This document shows, in pieces, positions 33,951-44,376 of a stretch of DNA of 64,000 nucleotides; the stretch's first letter is position 1; every line of letters starts with the position of its first letter. Both the position numbers and the translations under genes were made by a program. The notes beneath the pieces were generated by a model. It did no database searches and was not told the DNA's origin. It was given only the letters and a program-made list of their open reading frames with translations. This stretch comes from Lenzites betulinus (taxonomy: Eukaryota; Basidiomycota; Agaricomycetes; Polyporales; Polyporaceae), in assembly GCA_022264855.1 (NCBI GenBank), contig JABYQU010000006.1, positions 806,001 through 870,000 on the forward strand, written 5' to 3'.

Positions 33951-34958
33951 AGCAGTGTCCAGCACTGTGAAAATGAAAATAAATGAAGGCTGAAAGTGCT
34001 TTTCAGATATTCCTCAAAACGACGAGCTAGCACCAGAGGACCAGGACAGCAGCAGCAGCGCCGATCCCAGAACGCCGTCTAGACGAGGTGTCGTTATTAG
34101 TACTTCCCTGGCAGGGTCAAGAAGCATCGCAGTTGACATGATCAGGACACATTAATCAAGGCATCCCTCGGTCTGCGTTCTTCTGTTGCCAGACATCGAC
34201 ATGCGTGAGAGCGCCCGGCCGCAGAAGTGACGAGGCGGAGATGGACTCTGCGCAGTAGTACCACAATGCATAGCCGTGGCTTTGCACACAAGTCTCATAA
34301 CGGCGATGTACGCTAGAAAAAGACGGCAACTGAGCGAGGATACAGTCCGACTACATTGTCTTTTAGCGTTATGACATCAAGGTGAATGGTAGTAATGCCA
34401 CTCACGTTTATGTTCATGCTCAGTTTGGAGGTCCATCGCTGGTACAACGACTATTTGTAGAAGACACAAGCGGTACCTTTGGCTTTAGTTGTGAGATCCC
34501 GGTCCTACCTCAAATATAACACAAGGCAGTCCCGAGAAGCCAGCGTCGAGATGGTTGGCTAGGTGTGCAAACATTGTGCGCAGCTTCGTACAGCATCATC
34601 ATGGAGCAGAAGAACCCCTGCAAGCGCCCGTATCTAGTGTGAGGATCGAAGTTGATACGAGTACTTGTTCGAGGTGTAATCTTAGAAACTTTCGGGATTT
34701 GGGATGACACATGCAGTGTACATTGTTGTTACACTGTGCATAGATTTACTGGTCTTCCAGAGAGATAAAATACATGTACAACAAACGATAGTAGTACAGG
34801 CCGGCAGTAGAGCGATATTGATGCCTGAAGAACCACCGAGTATGATAGTACACACAGGCCGGGCAGATGGGTGATCCACGTCTGATGGCGCCCACCACCC
34901 TCGAACAAGGTAGCCCCCAAACTCCGGGTTGGGTGGCGGAGTCCATGCCGATCAGTGT
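33951..34958. other. Intergenic with possible small decayed gene
   Basis: No confident gene. On the minus strand, 34030-34100 could encode a hydrophobic GPI-like tail (GIGAAAAVLVLWC then stop). An upstream frame near 34200-34310 reads YETCVQSHGYALWYYC, but I could not join them convincingly. Confidence 0.35.
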
Positions 34959-36454
34959 TCAGTAGAAGTCGATATCAGTGGTCCCCCAGTGGCGCGACTG
35001 CTCGAATATGTCCGGGTCGCGGATGTTGAGCATGAGGCGGGTAACGAGTGTGGTAGAGAGCCTGGCGATGGATCAGCGTACTGCAATTTGTGAAGAGGGG
35101 GAAACGTACACGTTCGCAATGGAGGTGCTGACGCCTTTGTACACGGGCTGTGTTCGTGCGGTATATGTGAATTATGGGTGGGAGTAGCGGTATGCAGCAC
35201 GACCGTACCTGTGCCAGCTATGGGCGCGAGGAAATGGTAAGCGCTCTGCACACCTTCGACGGGCTGATTTGAACTCACGGCATACGCTAGTATGTTCGCC
35301 AAATAGCAGACAAAAAGAGTGCTGCCATGGGGTCACATATCAGGGAGCTGTAAAGATCCTGCGTTGACAATTCTACATACGCGAAGTAAAGAGTGCCTGC
35401 GTGACATCTTCTTTAAGCATCCGACAGCACACAGTGAATTTCATCGCTGATTGTTACTCACCATCTCGTAGAATGATAGCAACATATCCCCCACTCCACA
35501 TACGCCCGAGCCTCAGCCCTTGCAATAATGTCAAGACGAATACCGTCGCGTCGAAAGCCAGGATCGCGCTCCACGCGAGAGCCAAATCATAGCCCCTAAG
35601 ATGAGTTAAGCAATAGAACGAGGGCTGGGAGGGGAAGAGCGTACTCTGCTTGCGAGAGGACGAGATTGCATCCTATCTGGGCGGTCTGGTCAGCGTAGGT
35701 AGATCCCGGCCTGTCGGGGTGTCTTCCCGCGACGAGTAGCCACTACATAGAAAGGGTAGAAAGCGCCTCATTAAATGGTATCCATTATTCAGTGTTGGAT
35801 GATAGACATACTATGCTGATGACGGCGCCAGCCAAGATGAGAATGAGAAGCAACGCGAGGACACGACGGTCGCGGCCGTACAGTGCGTACGTCCGGAGCA
35901 GCATCAACCCGGCGCAGATGCCTTGTATTGCCGTGCTCAGGAAACGATGATACTGCTGTAATTCTCGACATCTGGCCGCGCACTCATTCAGCTTTTGGTA
36001 ACTTGGACCTTGAGAACCATTGGGGGAACATACAGCTAGTGACAGAGAGGCTCAAAATGATTCGCTTGGAGTTGGTCATATGCGACTTACCGGTTCGGGG
36101 AAGACTCCGAAGAAATTCACGAGCACAGGGATGTGTCCGAAGACGGCGAGGTACCTGTTGAAGAAGAACAAGACGGAAACCAGAGAGAGCTTTCCGGACC
36201 AATATCGCTCGATCGCTTTAGGGATAGTCAAGACGAAGTCGTAGTAGAGCAACGCTGTGGTTCATGGTGTAGGGATGGTTACTGCTATAGCCCAGCCCGA
36301 TACCACCACGGTCGGACTCACCAAAAGCGGCGGATGCTAGGATCCGGTTGGTGTAGATCGACTGTACGCTGTTTCGTGTCAATCCAGGACTCGCATCGAG
36401 GTCGGACTCGAATAATACATGGGCGACTCACACCAGTTCCCCGGGGATGTCCAT
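34959..36454 (-). CDS. DUF6533-type multi-pass membrane protein 3
   Basis: Third DUF6533 paralogue in tandem with gene 2. Exons 36454-36432, 36368-36322, 36254-36091, 36035-36034, 35971-35812, 35742-35645, 35595-35462, 35396-35381, 35321-35279, 35217-35209, 35147-35110, 35061-34959; 837 nt, 278 aa. Diagnostic LLYYDFVLTIPKAIERYW and LFFFNRYLAVFGHIP; it is closer to gene 1 than to gene 2 by eye (shared VFGHIP, RTYALYGRDRRVLALLL). The same 164-2-160 exon pattern, 16-nt, 43-nt and 9-nt exons recur. Multi-pass membrane topology as in the paralogues; ligand or substrate unknown. Confidence 0.85.
36034..36035 (-). other. Predicted 2-nt microexon (CT) of DUF6533 gene 3
   Basis: Between a 55-nt intron (36090-36036, GTAAGT...TAG) and a 62-nt intron (36033-35972, GTATGT...CAG). 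It restores the frame between FPEP and CRELQQYH. Confidence 0.7.
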
Positions 36455-38036
36455 CACGTCCGCAAATCACTTTCGCCACAAGAAATACGAAGATCTGCCC
36501 CTGATTCAGATTGAGCGAACGAAGGTGCTAACACCCGACGGAGAAGAAAAATCGTGCGCAGTTAGAAGTGACCGAGGGTGAGACCATATAGCTGCGGGGT
36601 GCTATGTCTTAAGTACTTCAATGAATTCAAAATGTGTCGAAATCAAAGATCAATCACCGTACCTGGGAAGGGCGATGATATGGCGGATACTGCTTGTCAT
36701 TGCGGGACGAGGAAGATAGCCGTGGCTCTCGACCTGGGTCATGAGGCGTATGTTCCCATTCCGCCGCCGGTGTATGTCGACGTGTGTGAAAAAACGCCGA
36801 AAAGCCGCGGAGATACGAGGGAGGATAGAATACCACGACTCGTCGGGCTCTTGGTATAAAACGCTTGACGCTTGAAGCTCTGCTTGACTCAACTGCAAGA
36901 CTCCCCGGAGCGTCATAGTCTTAGAAGTTGCAGTCAGGACCAGTGCGCGATGCTAAACACACGAAGAAACTTTTGAATGAGCCACACTGTTATCAAGCGC
37001 ATTGCTGGGCCTAGGTGTTCAATCGGTCATCAGTGGCTATATCACGAAATATATAGCCCGAGAGACATACCAACAACGGCCCAAATCTTACGGCTTCATG
37101 AGCGCAAGATTTGCGCAGCACGACGTTGGCAACAAAACTATATCACTGCACTATGACGCTGGGGTAAGAGCGTTCTGTCGGAACATTAATACAGTCACCG
37201 CGTTGAACAGATATCCAAGGAAGTTCTGTACTATGTGAGCGTGCACGCACGGTGCCAAATCACAACTCCAGCTGTTGAGCAGAGGTGCACCCGCTGTCCC
37301 GGGTACCCACTCAATGGTCTGCATCAATTTTCAGTGACGGCGGTGGGAGGAAGGATTCGGGAGAAACATCTTCGAGGAGAACATGATCATGGGCGCGGCC
37401 AGGGCGCTCGGGTATGGGAAGCGCTCGTCACACGCCGGAGCGCCCGCACAGTGTCCGCCACCGAATACGAACAAGCCGAGGCCTGCTCGCACCTCCCACG
37501 GGCCACCACCGTACATTGTATACGACCATAATCGCGTGTTCTAGGTAGGCCTTTCGACGAATATGGAGGCCAGCCGACAATACTTGCACCTCGTTTCATT
37601 GAATCCGAGTCGTGCATTCAAGAACGTCAATGATCTACTACCATACACTGTGCAAGTGAGTTTATTGCTTCGACGCTCCATTAAGTACGGCAGGACATAC
37701 AAAAATGCTGACCTTTAAACCATAGGTATATGCATACGTCCTTCACTGAGAGTTGCAACCGTTTTGAAACGACGCTGCAGTCTAGTACAGCAACCCTTCC
37801 TGGCGACCTCTCTGACGTCATCGGGTCATAGTAACGATCTCGACGCCGCTTTTACTACACACATGCCACTGTGACAGCCAGCTGTCGGCGTGAAATCATC
37901 TGCTATAGAAGAGCGCAATCCAATATATTACAGCCATGTCTGTGGACGTTGGCCTTCCCCCGCCGCTTCGACTTTCTTTACAATCCCCCGCACCTGCTTC
38001 CGTTGTCCCGCCAGGCCGTACTAGTCGTCCGACACG
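36455..38036. other. Intergenic, possible coding remnant
   Basis: 1.6 kb between DUF6533 gene 3 (minus) and aryl-alcohol dehydrogenase 1 (plus). No intact gene. A stretch near 37340-37400 resembles the remnant at 7880-7940 (both read ENMIMG). Confidence 0.4.
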
Positions 38037-39537
38037 ATGACCTCTCTCTTCCAGCCTCCTCCTCCGCCGGCGACGAATCTTGGTCGTCACCGCAAGCTTT
38101 CGCCGCTTGCAGGCGTCCATGTGTCTCCTATCGCCCTCGGCGCCATGAGCATCGGCGACAAGTGGGAGTCGTTCGGAATGGGCGCAATGGACAAGAAGTC
38201 CAGCTTCAAGCTGCTGGATGCCTTCTACGAAGCCGGCGGTAACTTCATCGACACGGCCAATAATTATCAAGACGAGTCGTCCGAAGAGTTCATCGGCGAG
38301 TGGATGGAAACACACGGAATTCGTGACCAGATGGTTGTGGCCACGAAGGTGAGTACATGCGCGTGTTTATAATTATATGCGGTCGCTGATAGTGTGTCGC
38401 GCCAGTATACGACCGACTTCAAACGCGGAAAGACCGACCTCAAACAGCACTCCGCTTTTGTTGGCAACAATATGAAGTCTATGTATCTGTCTGTGGAGGC
38501 GTCCCTCAAGAAGCTGAAGACGTCGTACATCGACATTCTCTATTTGCACTGGGTGGGTCTTGTCCTATTTCTTGGGATGAAGAACCGACTATATGCGCAC
38601 CCCCACAGTGGGACTATGAAACCAGCGTTGAGGAAGTGATGAGCGGCCTGCACAACTTGGTCGTGTCAGGCAAAGTGCATTACCTGGTGCGTCTGACCTA
38701 TTACCCGATCTGCTGAGTACATTGATGAGCTAACGTTGACATTAGGGTATATCCGACACTCCGGCCTGGGTTGTGTCGAAGGCCAACACGTATGCGCGCA
38801 TGAGCGGTAAGACGCCTTTCGTGATTTATCAAGGAGCATGGAACGTGCTTCAGCGCGACTTCGAACGCGACATTATTCCCATGGCGCGTGCCGAGGGTCT
38901 TGCTCTCGCTCCATGGAACGTCCTCGCTGCGGGAAAGCTCAGGACTGATGAGGAAGAAGAAAAGCGCCGTCAGACCGGGGAAAAGGGTGAGCGGAAACGC
39001 TTATATCCCTTCATACTATTGTGACGCTCTTTGTTCTTTTTTGAGGTCGTACACTAGGTGGACCTGAGTGGGAAAGAAACGAGACCGAGCGCAAGGCATC
39101 GAATGTCTTGCAGGAGGTCGCGACCGAAGTTGGCGCTAAAAGCATACAGGCTGGTAAGTCGTTGTCAGTGGACACAACAAACTCCCTGTTTGATGTTATT
39201 TACGCCGTGAGCAGTCGCTATTGCATACCTGATGCAGAAGACGCCTTATGTCTTCCCCATAGTCGGCGGACGGAAGGTCGAACATTTGTTGGGAAACATT
39301 GAAGCTCTCGACATCGCTCTTACCGCCGAACACGTTAAGAAGATCGAGGACGCCGTGCCGTTCAATCCCGGCTTCCCCCACGGCATGATCGTGCGTTGTT
39401 CTGTTCATCGTTCCGTGTACGATAGTTGAATGATTTCGTCTTCGCAGGGGAATGGGTCCGAGTATAATCGCCTCTTCGCGAGCGCAGGACACTTCGATAA
39501 GTGGCCGGAAGCGCAGGCCATCCACCCATCCAAATGA
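38037..39537 (+). CDS. Aryl-alcohol dehydrogenase-type aldo-keto reductase 1
   Basis: NADPH-dependent AKR of the yeast AAD / norsolorinic acid reductase group (AKR9-like), reducing aryl aldehydes to alcohols, often linked to lignin aromatics. Exons 38037-38348, 38406-38552, 38609-38686, 38746-38986, 39058-39153, 39215-39390, 39448-39537; 1140 nt, 379 aa. The AKR catalytic tetrad is visible: Asp and Tyr in [12 protein letters not shown], Lys in MVVATKY, His in DILYLHWWDY. The cofactor side shows [11 protein letters not shown]. Seven exons at the same positions as the paralogue at 44377, with identical lengths for exons 2, 3, 4 and 6. Third-position GC is clearly lower than in that copy. A hAT element sits about 140 bp after the stop. 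Confidence 0.93.
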
Positions 39538-39671
39538 TGCATTAATATTGTCCAGTGGACCGAGTGTACTATCATGAGATGGACAGGCGCTCAAGCAACT
39601 TAGTTCCGGAGGCGCCCATTACGTCATACTTCGGCTTTTCCCGAATAGCCGTTCTTCAAAGTCCTCGTCGG

Positions 39672-39679
39672 ATTCGGGA
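39672..39679 (+). repeat. hAT target-site duplication, left copy
   Basis: ATTCGGGA, repeated exactly at 43717-43724; 8 bp as expected for hAT insertion. Confidence 0.93.
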
Positions 39680-39710
39680 TAGGGTACCGTGAAAAAGTCA
39701 TCCGGCTTTC

Positions 39711-39854
39711 TAACCAACAGTTAATAACCGGCACCCCGGAAGGCCACTTGTTAACCAGGGTTATTAACGCTTATTAACCAGACTGTTAACAACATATTAA
39801 ACCTGTTAGAAACACTTATTAACAGATGTTATTAACCGGGAAGCTTGTTAATTA
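39711..39854. repeat. Left subterminal TTAATAAC repeat cluster of the hAT element
   Basis: Several copies of TTATTAAC/GTTAATAA and TGTTAAC variants in both orientations. The matching cluster is at 43599-43690. Confidence 0.8.
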
Positions 39855-39879
39855 TAGTGCGAGGCGATCCTCTGCGTAG

Positions 39880-42800
39880 CTAGAAATCCCAGAGCTCGTT
39901 GTCGTCGCTCTCGTCCTCTGTAGCACTCGCCGCCGCGCCCTCCACATTACCAGAGCTCTCATTGTCAGAATCAGATTCTTCTTCCTCCAATTTCTCGCGA
40001 AGCAGCGTGCGCAGCGCAGCCGCAGAAAGATCCATCTGCGAGTCGGCCTCAAAGGCCGCGTCGTCGAGCTCAGATTCGGATGCCATATGTTCGGATGGCC
40101 TCCTATGGTCGTCGTTGGGCCATTCCTCAAAGAACTCCTCCTCCCCAAGATCTTCTTCAGCCCTTTGACGTCGTTCCGAGAGGCTCTTGTCGAAATCGGC
40201 CCAGCGAACCGTGGGGGATGTGCGTGGTGGGCGGCTGAGGTCCTGAGAGTGCAAAGGTGAGTGTGGCAGCACAAGAACATGGTTTGAAGGAAACTACTTT
40301 GTTGAGGTACCACTGGCGAACTTGGATCATGTTGACGAGTGTGCTGACCTCTTGGCGGTTGCGCAGTGCGGAGTTAAACCATGTAAAGTTTGACTGTGTA
40401 CGCTCGTCTGCCATGGAGTTGATAGCAATTGAATAGATCTTGATGGCGAGCATCTGCATGCGGAGGATTAGCTACAGTGACCGAGCGACCCTGCAGGTTG
40501 AATAGACAGTGTACTCACCGCGAGGACTTGTGCATGCGGATGCGACGCGAGATCCAGCCACCACTGCATGACTGGACGGCCATCCCCCTTGGTCTCGTCA
40601 AGCGGCTGGTTGAACGGCCACTCGCCTTTGGCGTACGCCAGAAGTTGCTGCCGGAAGTCAAGGACAACCTTCTTGCGCTTGTTCTCACGGACGACCCGGT
40701 GTACCTTGCGATTCATCTCCTCCCGCAGCTGGCCCTTAAGGAACTGCTTGGCACGGCGGAACGCGCGGGGGTTTGGAGTATCCTCACTATCGTCTCGCTT
40801 GTCTGAGGTCTTCGAGTTCGCCTTGGGATGAGGCGGTACAAAGATGGAGTTTGACATCGACGTTGGCTTTGCAAGAATGCCAGAACGAGCGTATTCTGAA
40901 TCATAAACGTGTTGTCAGTATTGAAAGGCATAAGCACATAAGCTACTCACTTGGATGGAGAAAAAAGGCGGTGAAATAAATGTCAGCAGGGGCGTGGTCG
41001 ATAATTTCCTTGAAGCGTCTGTTGACAATTGCACGAATCTTGCCAGCCAGGACCGGAGAGATGGACGTCTCTGCCTCGGGACGACCAAGGAGGTCACGCA
41101 GCATGGCGGCAATGCCGTGCCAGAATACAAAGACGTCTGCTGCGGTCGCATCGGTCGATTCGAGGCTCTTGATGGCACGTGCGATTGGAGCTACGATTGA
41201 GATGTAGCGGCGTAGTTGGATCTCGAAGTTCATCGAGGCCATGCTGCCCTCCTCGAGCAGTGCCTTCTCGAATCTGACATCCTGTAAGATCACCGAAAAT
41301 GTCAGTCCAAGAGCACGCTCAAAATGCGTAACAAAGGACCTTAAGGGCAAGCTTATTGGAGCTTACAAGCCTCCGGATGAGCGGCAGGCTAGTGCACAGC
41401 GATTCCGCACTCCAATACACGGTCGCGAATCGAGTCTTCCCAATGCTTTGCAACCCACGCAGCCCAGCACCTTCTTCAGCGCGTGCGACAGTCAACTCCG
41501 CAGATGCAATGTTCGACTTCTTGAAGTACTTAATGATGTTGCGGAGCGACGAAATAAACTACCACCGACGTTGTAAGCAAATTGTCAATTAAACCTCTGT
41601 AGAACGTACCTCCTTGAAGTCCGACAGCTGTGTGATATCCTTGGATGTGTTGTGAAGGTGGTGGCAGCAGTCGAGGAGGTTGACAATGGCTGGTAGACTC
41701 TGAACGAGAAGCTCACGTGCCTTACGGGTGTTCCCAGTGTTATCTGAGCATACACCGGAGAACCTCTCTGGCCCAACACGTTGTATGACCTATAGGGAGT
41801 TCAAAATGAGCAGTAAAATGGGAGCTAGGAAACAACACACCTCCACAATGACTCCCTTGACATACTCAGCAGTATGATGTTCACGTGTGGCTTCGTCGCC
41901 TGTAACGAAGAAAACGCGACGGTCCGGGGTCGTGATATGCACCGTGTACACTGACTGTGGCTTTCGAGTTGATCCTCCATCGTACGTCAAGGTCAGGTTG
42001 TCCAACGTCCTGAGGATCTCGAGCTGTAGGACGCGTACTTGGGCAGCCTCCGATGGAATATATTTTTCGACGAAAGTGGTGGACGAGGTCGGTTTGTACC
42101 GCGGGTTGAGCTCCCCGACGAGATCCTTCCATTCGCGGGTGTCGACAACCGTCGGGATAAGGCCACGCACACAGATGAGCTTTACAACATGAAAGTCCAC
42201 CTTCTTACGGAGCTCTTCACGTCCAATGGAGACAAGCACCTCCCCCAGACCTCCTTTCTTCACCTGGGGCTCCTTCGAGTCGCCACTAGCATCGCGTGCA
42301 AGCTGTGTCTGTAACTTCGCAAGCGGGGTGGTGGTACCGGCAGAGTCGGTGGGTGGAGTAGAAGTTGCAGTGTCTGGAGCCGACTTCACTGCGCCCTCGA
42401 GTTGCGAGCTGAGCGACTCTGCGGCTGACCACTCGAGTGCTTTCTCACGCAGGTCTGGTGGCAGCTGCCGACATTGGACCGCATGCTTGAGAACACGGTG
42501 GCTCTGAGGATGACCGAAGCGAAGGTAGTCGCAGTTCTCAGCAACGCAGCGGTAGTAGGCCTTCCCGGACGTGCGATGCTTGCACTTGATAGCGAGCTTG
42601 ACGTTTGCTTCCTTTTTGGGCCGACCCTTTGTCTTCTTCGTGGGAGGTGACCACGGCACATCAAGGAGATCCTTGCGTTGCGGCATGGCCTTGTCCTTGT
42701 CCTGTATGTAAAGTGATCATTCAGTCTTCGGCATTCACATTTACATTAATGCTACACTACTAGTTAACTAACCCTTGCATTGGCAGAGGCATGCACTTCA

Positions 42801-43509
42801 TCGTCATCACTCTCCCACTCGGAGGTGGCTCGTTTCCGCTTCTTGCTCGGAAGCTTCGTAGCGGCGGAAGATCCCGCGGATCCATGTGTCTCATGCGCTG
42901 CTTCCAAACCCTGGGGCGGGAACTGCCATGTGGGGAGCTAGTAAGTACTCAGAGCTGAGCTTCGTACTGCAGGACGCAATTGATACTTACGGGGCAATTA
43001 GCAAGGCGATAGGCTTCTTCTGCACCGGCACGGATGTCATCAATCCACTTTAGGAGGATTGCATCCGACTCAGGGTTATCGCAGGCCTCCTGGTAAAGCT
43101 TGAGAACTTCCACAAGCGCACACACACCCGGACCACGCTCCGTGATGGGAAGGGTGCCTTTGCTCCTCGCTTCCCACCCGAAAGCTAACTCCAGAGCACG
43201 GTTTATAGCACCGGAGACTGTCCCCACCATGTCAACATCTTCAGGATCGACTTGGAAGCCAACAAATGGGAAATTTTCGGAGAATGCCGGGCACGGGAGA
43301 GTCTCGGGAAGGTTGGCAAGTATGTCTCCTAGCTCTGCGAGGCGACGAGAAGCACCAAGAGCCATTTCCCAGTCTTGTGAAGGCAGGAGTTTATGCAAGA
43401 CAGTGAGTAGAGGGCATTTCCTGAGTATTTGAGTGCTGGAAGATGAGGTCGGCGCGGCGCGGTGACCGGTCGGAAGCTGCTTCCTTGGGACGTTGCCCAA
43501 TGATGTCAC
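39880..43509 (-). CDS. hAT transposase
   Basis: DDE-type transposase of the hAT superfamily. Exons 43509-42991, 42937-42773, 42701-41841, 41789-41610, 41558-41367, 41281-40951, 40895-40519, 40453-40298, 40242-39880; 3144 nt, 1047 aa with no stop or frameshift. A basic stretch (KKTKGRPKKEANVK) precedes a BED-like zinc finger (Cys at about 280 and 285, His at 292-301). Core blocks: GVCSDNTGNTRKARELL (catalytic Asp about 531), LLDCCHHLHNTSKDI, GKTRFATVYWSAESL. The C-terminal dimerisation region is PVMQWWLDLASHPHAQVLA...ERTQSNFTWFNSALRNR. An acidic tail follows. The first 170 residues have no feature I recognise, so the start (first ATG of the open frame) is less certain. Confidence 0.92.
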
Positions 43510-43598
43510 TCAACGGACTATACAGATCTTCCTCAACCCCTGCCCAGGCACAGGCCCTCACCAAGTCTGTCGCCCATCGGCCAGATGAGTTCCCGGCC

Positions 43599-43690
43599 TT
43601 ATTAACACTTATTAACCGGGCTCCTGGGGCATGCGGCTTGTTAACAGTTATTAACATGTTATTAACACGGTTAATAAACAGCTGTTAAAA
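43599..43690. repeat. Right subterminal TTAATAAC repeat cluster of the hAT element
   Basis: At least five TTATTAAC/GTTAATAA copies just inside the right inverted repeat. Confidence 0.8.
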
Positions 43691-43716
43691 AGCAAGCACT
43701 TCTTCACGGTACCCTA

Positions 43717-43724
43717 ATTCGGGA
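43717..43724 (+). repeat. hAT target-site duplication, right copy
   Basis: ATTCGGGA, identical to 39672-39679. Confidence 0.93.
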
Positions 43725-44376
43725 ACTACAGTGCGGCGTATCATAGACATACCGTCCGTACCTTACCAGAAAGAGGGGTTGGCAAGGCCTCGCAATCAAT
43801 GCGTAAGCTTCACATGGAGTAGCGCGCACGTTTCCTTTATCCTGTTGTCCAGGTTGGACCCACCATGCCTCACGATCCCCGACCGGTATATAGCCCCGCA
43901 TCGGGTCCCTCTTCTGCAGTCCCATATTACGCATTCGGGGCGGTTCTAGGTCACTTATTCACACAGTGCTGTGCTGTAGAACGCCTCGGATACGCTCTGA
44001 CAGTATTCACTCGACCGCCCGTCGATCGGGATGCCGCCGTGCGACAACAACTGAAGTGCACTCCAGGCCGCCGAAGCTTGCCAATCCGCCTCCTGACTAT
44101 GCCGCTGCCCACGCGTTCACACGGCAGGCATGCCTCCGTGCGTCGCGCCCAGCACTGAGTGCTGTGGAAGTTGCGAATGCGGATTACCCGCTGTGCTATA
44201 TCCTAAGCGCGCGGGCCGCAGAGTGGCACCGCGCTCCATCTGGGCAGGTAGTGTGTTTGTGCGGAAAGGTATATAAGGACGGCGGATGCACCATAACATC
44301 CAAGCTCCAGCATCCCGCCCCAGCACCTCAACAATCCACCACCTACATACACCACCACCACCACCGCATTATAACC
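43725..44376. other. Intergenic, promoter of aryl-alcohol dehydrogenase 2
   Basis: Contains a TATA box at 44270-44276 and pyrimidine/CAC-rich leader sequence just before the ATG; no gene recognised. Confidence 0.55.
44270..44276 (+). promoter_or_regulatory. TATA box of aryl-alcohol dehydrogenase 2
   Basis: TATATAA about 100 bp upstream of the ATG at 44377. Confidence 0.6.

Larger units (their letters stand above)
39680..43716. mobile_element. Complete hAT DNA transposon
   Basis: A 4037-bp element bounded by an exact 8-bp target duplication. The terminal inverted repeats read TAGGGTACCGTGAAAAAGT on the left and the same with one mismatch on the right. Both ends carry clusters of TTATTAAC / GTTAATAA repeats, probably transposase-binding sites. 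One minus-strand gene encodes an uninterrupted 1047-aa transposase after splicing. It lies between two aryl-alcohol dehydrogenase paralogues, touching neither. Exact TSDs and an intact gene suggest a recent, possibly still active insertion. Confidence 0.95.

Noticed and set aside
39711..43690. Clusters of short spaced repeats resembling an array
   Set aside because: They are AT-rich subterminal repeats inside a hAT transposon, irregularly spaced, in a eukaryote; not CRISPR.
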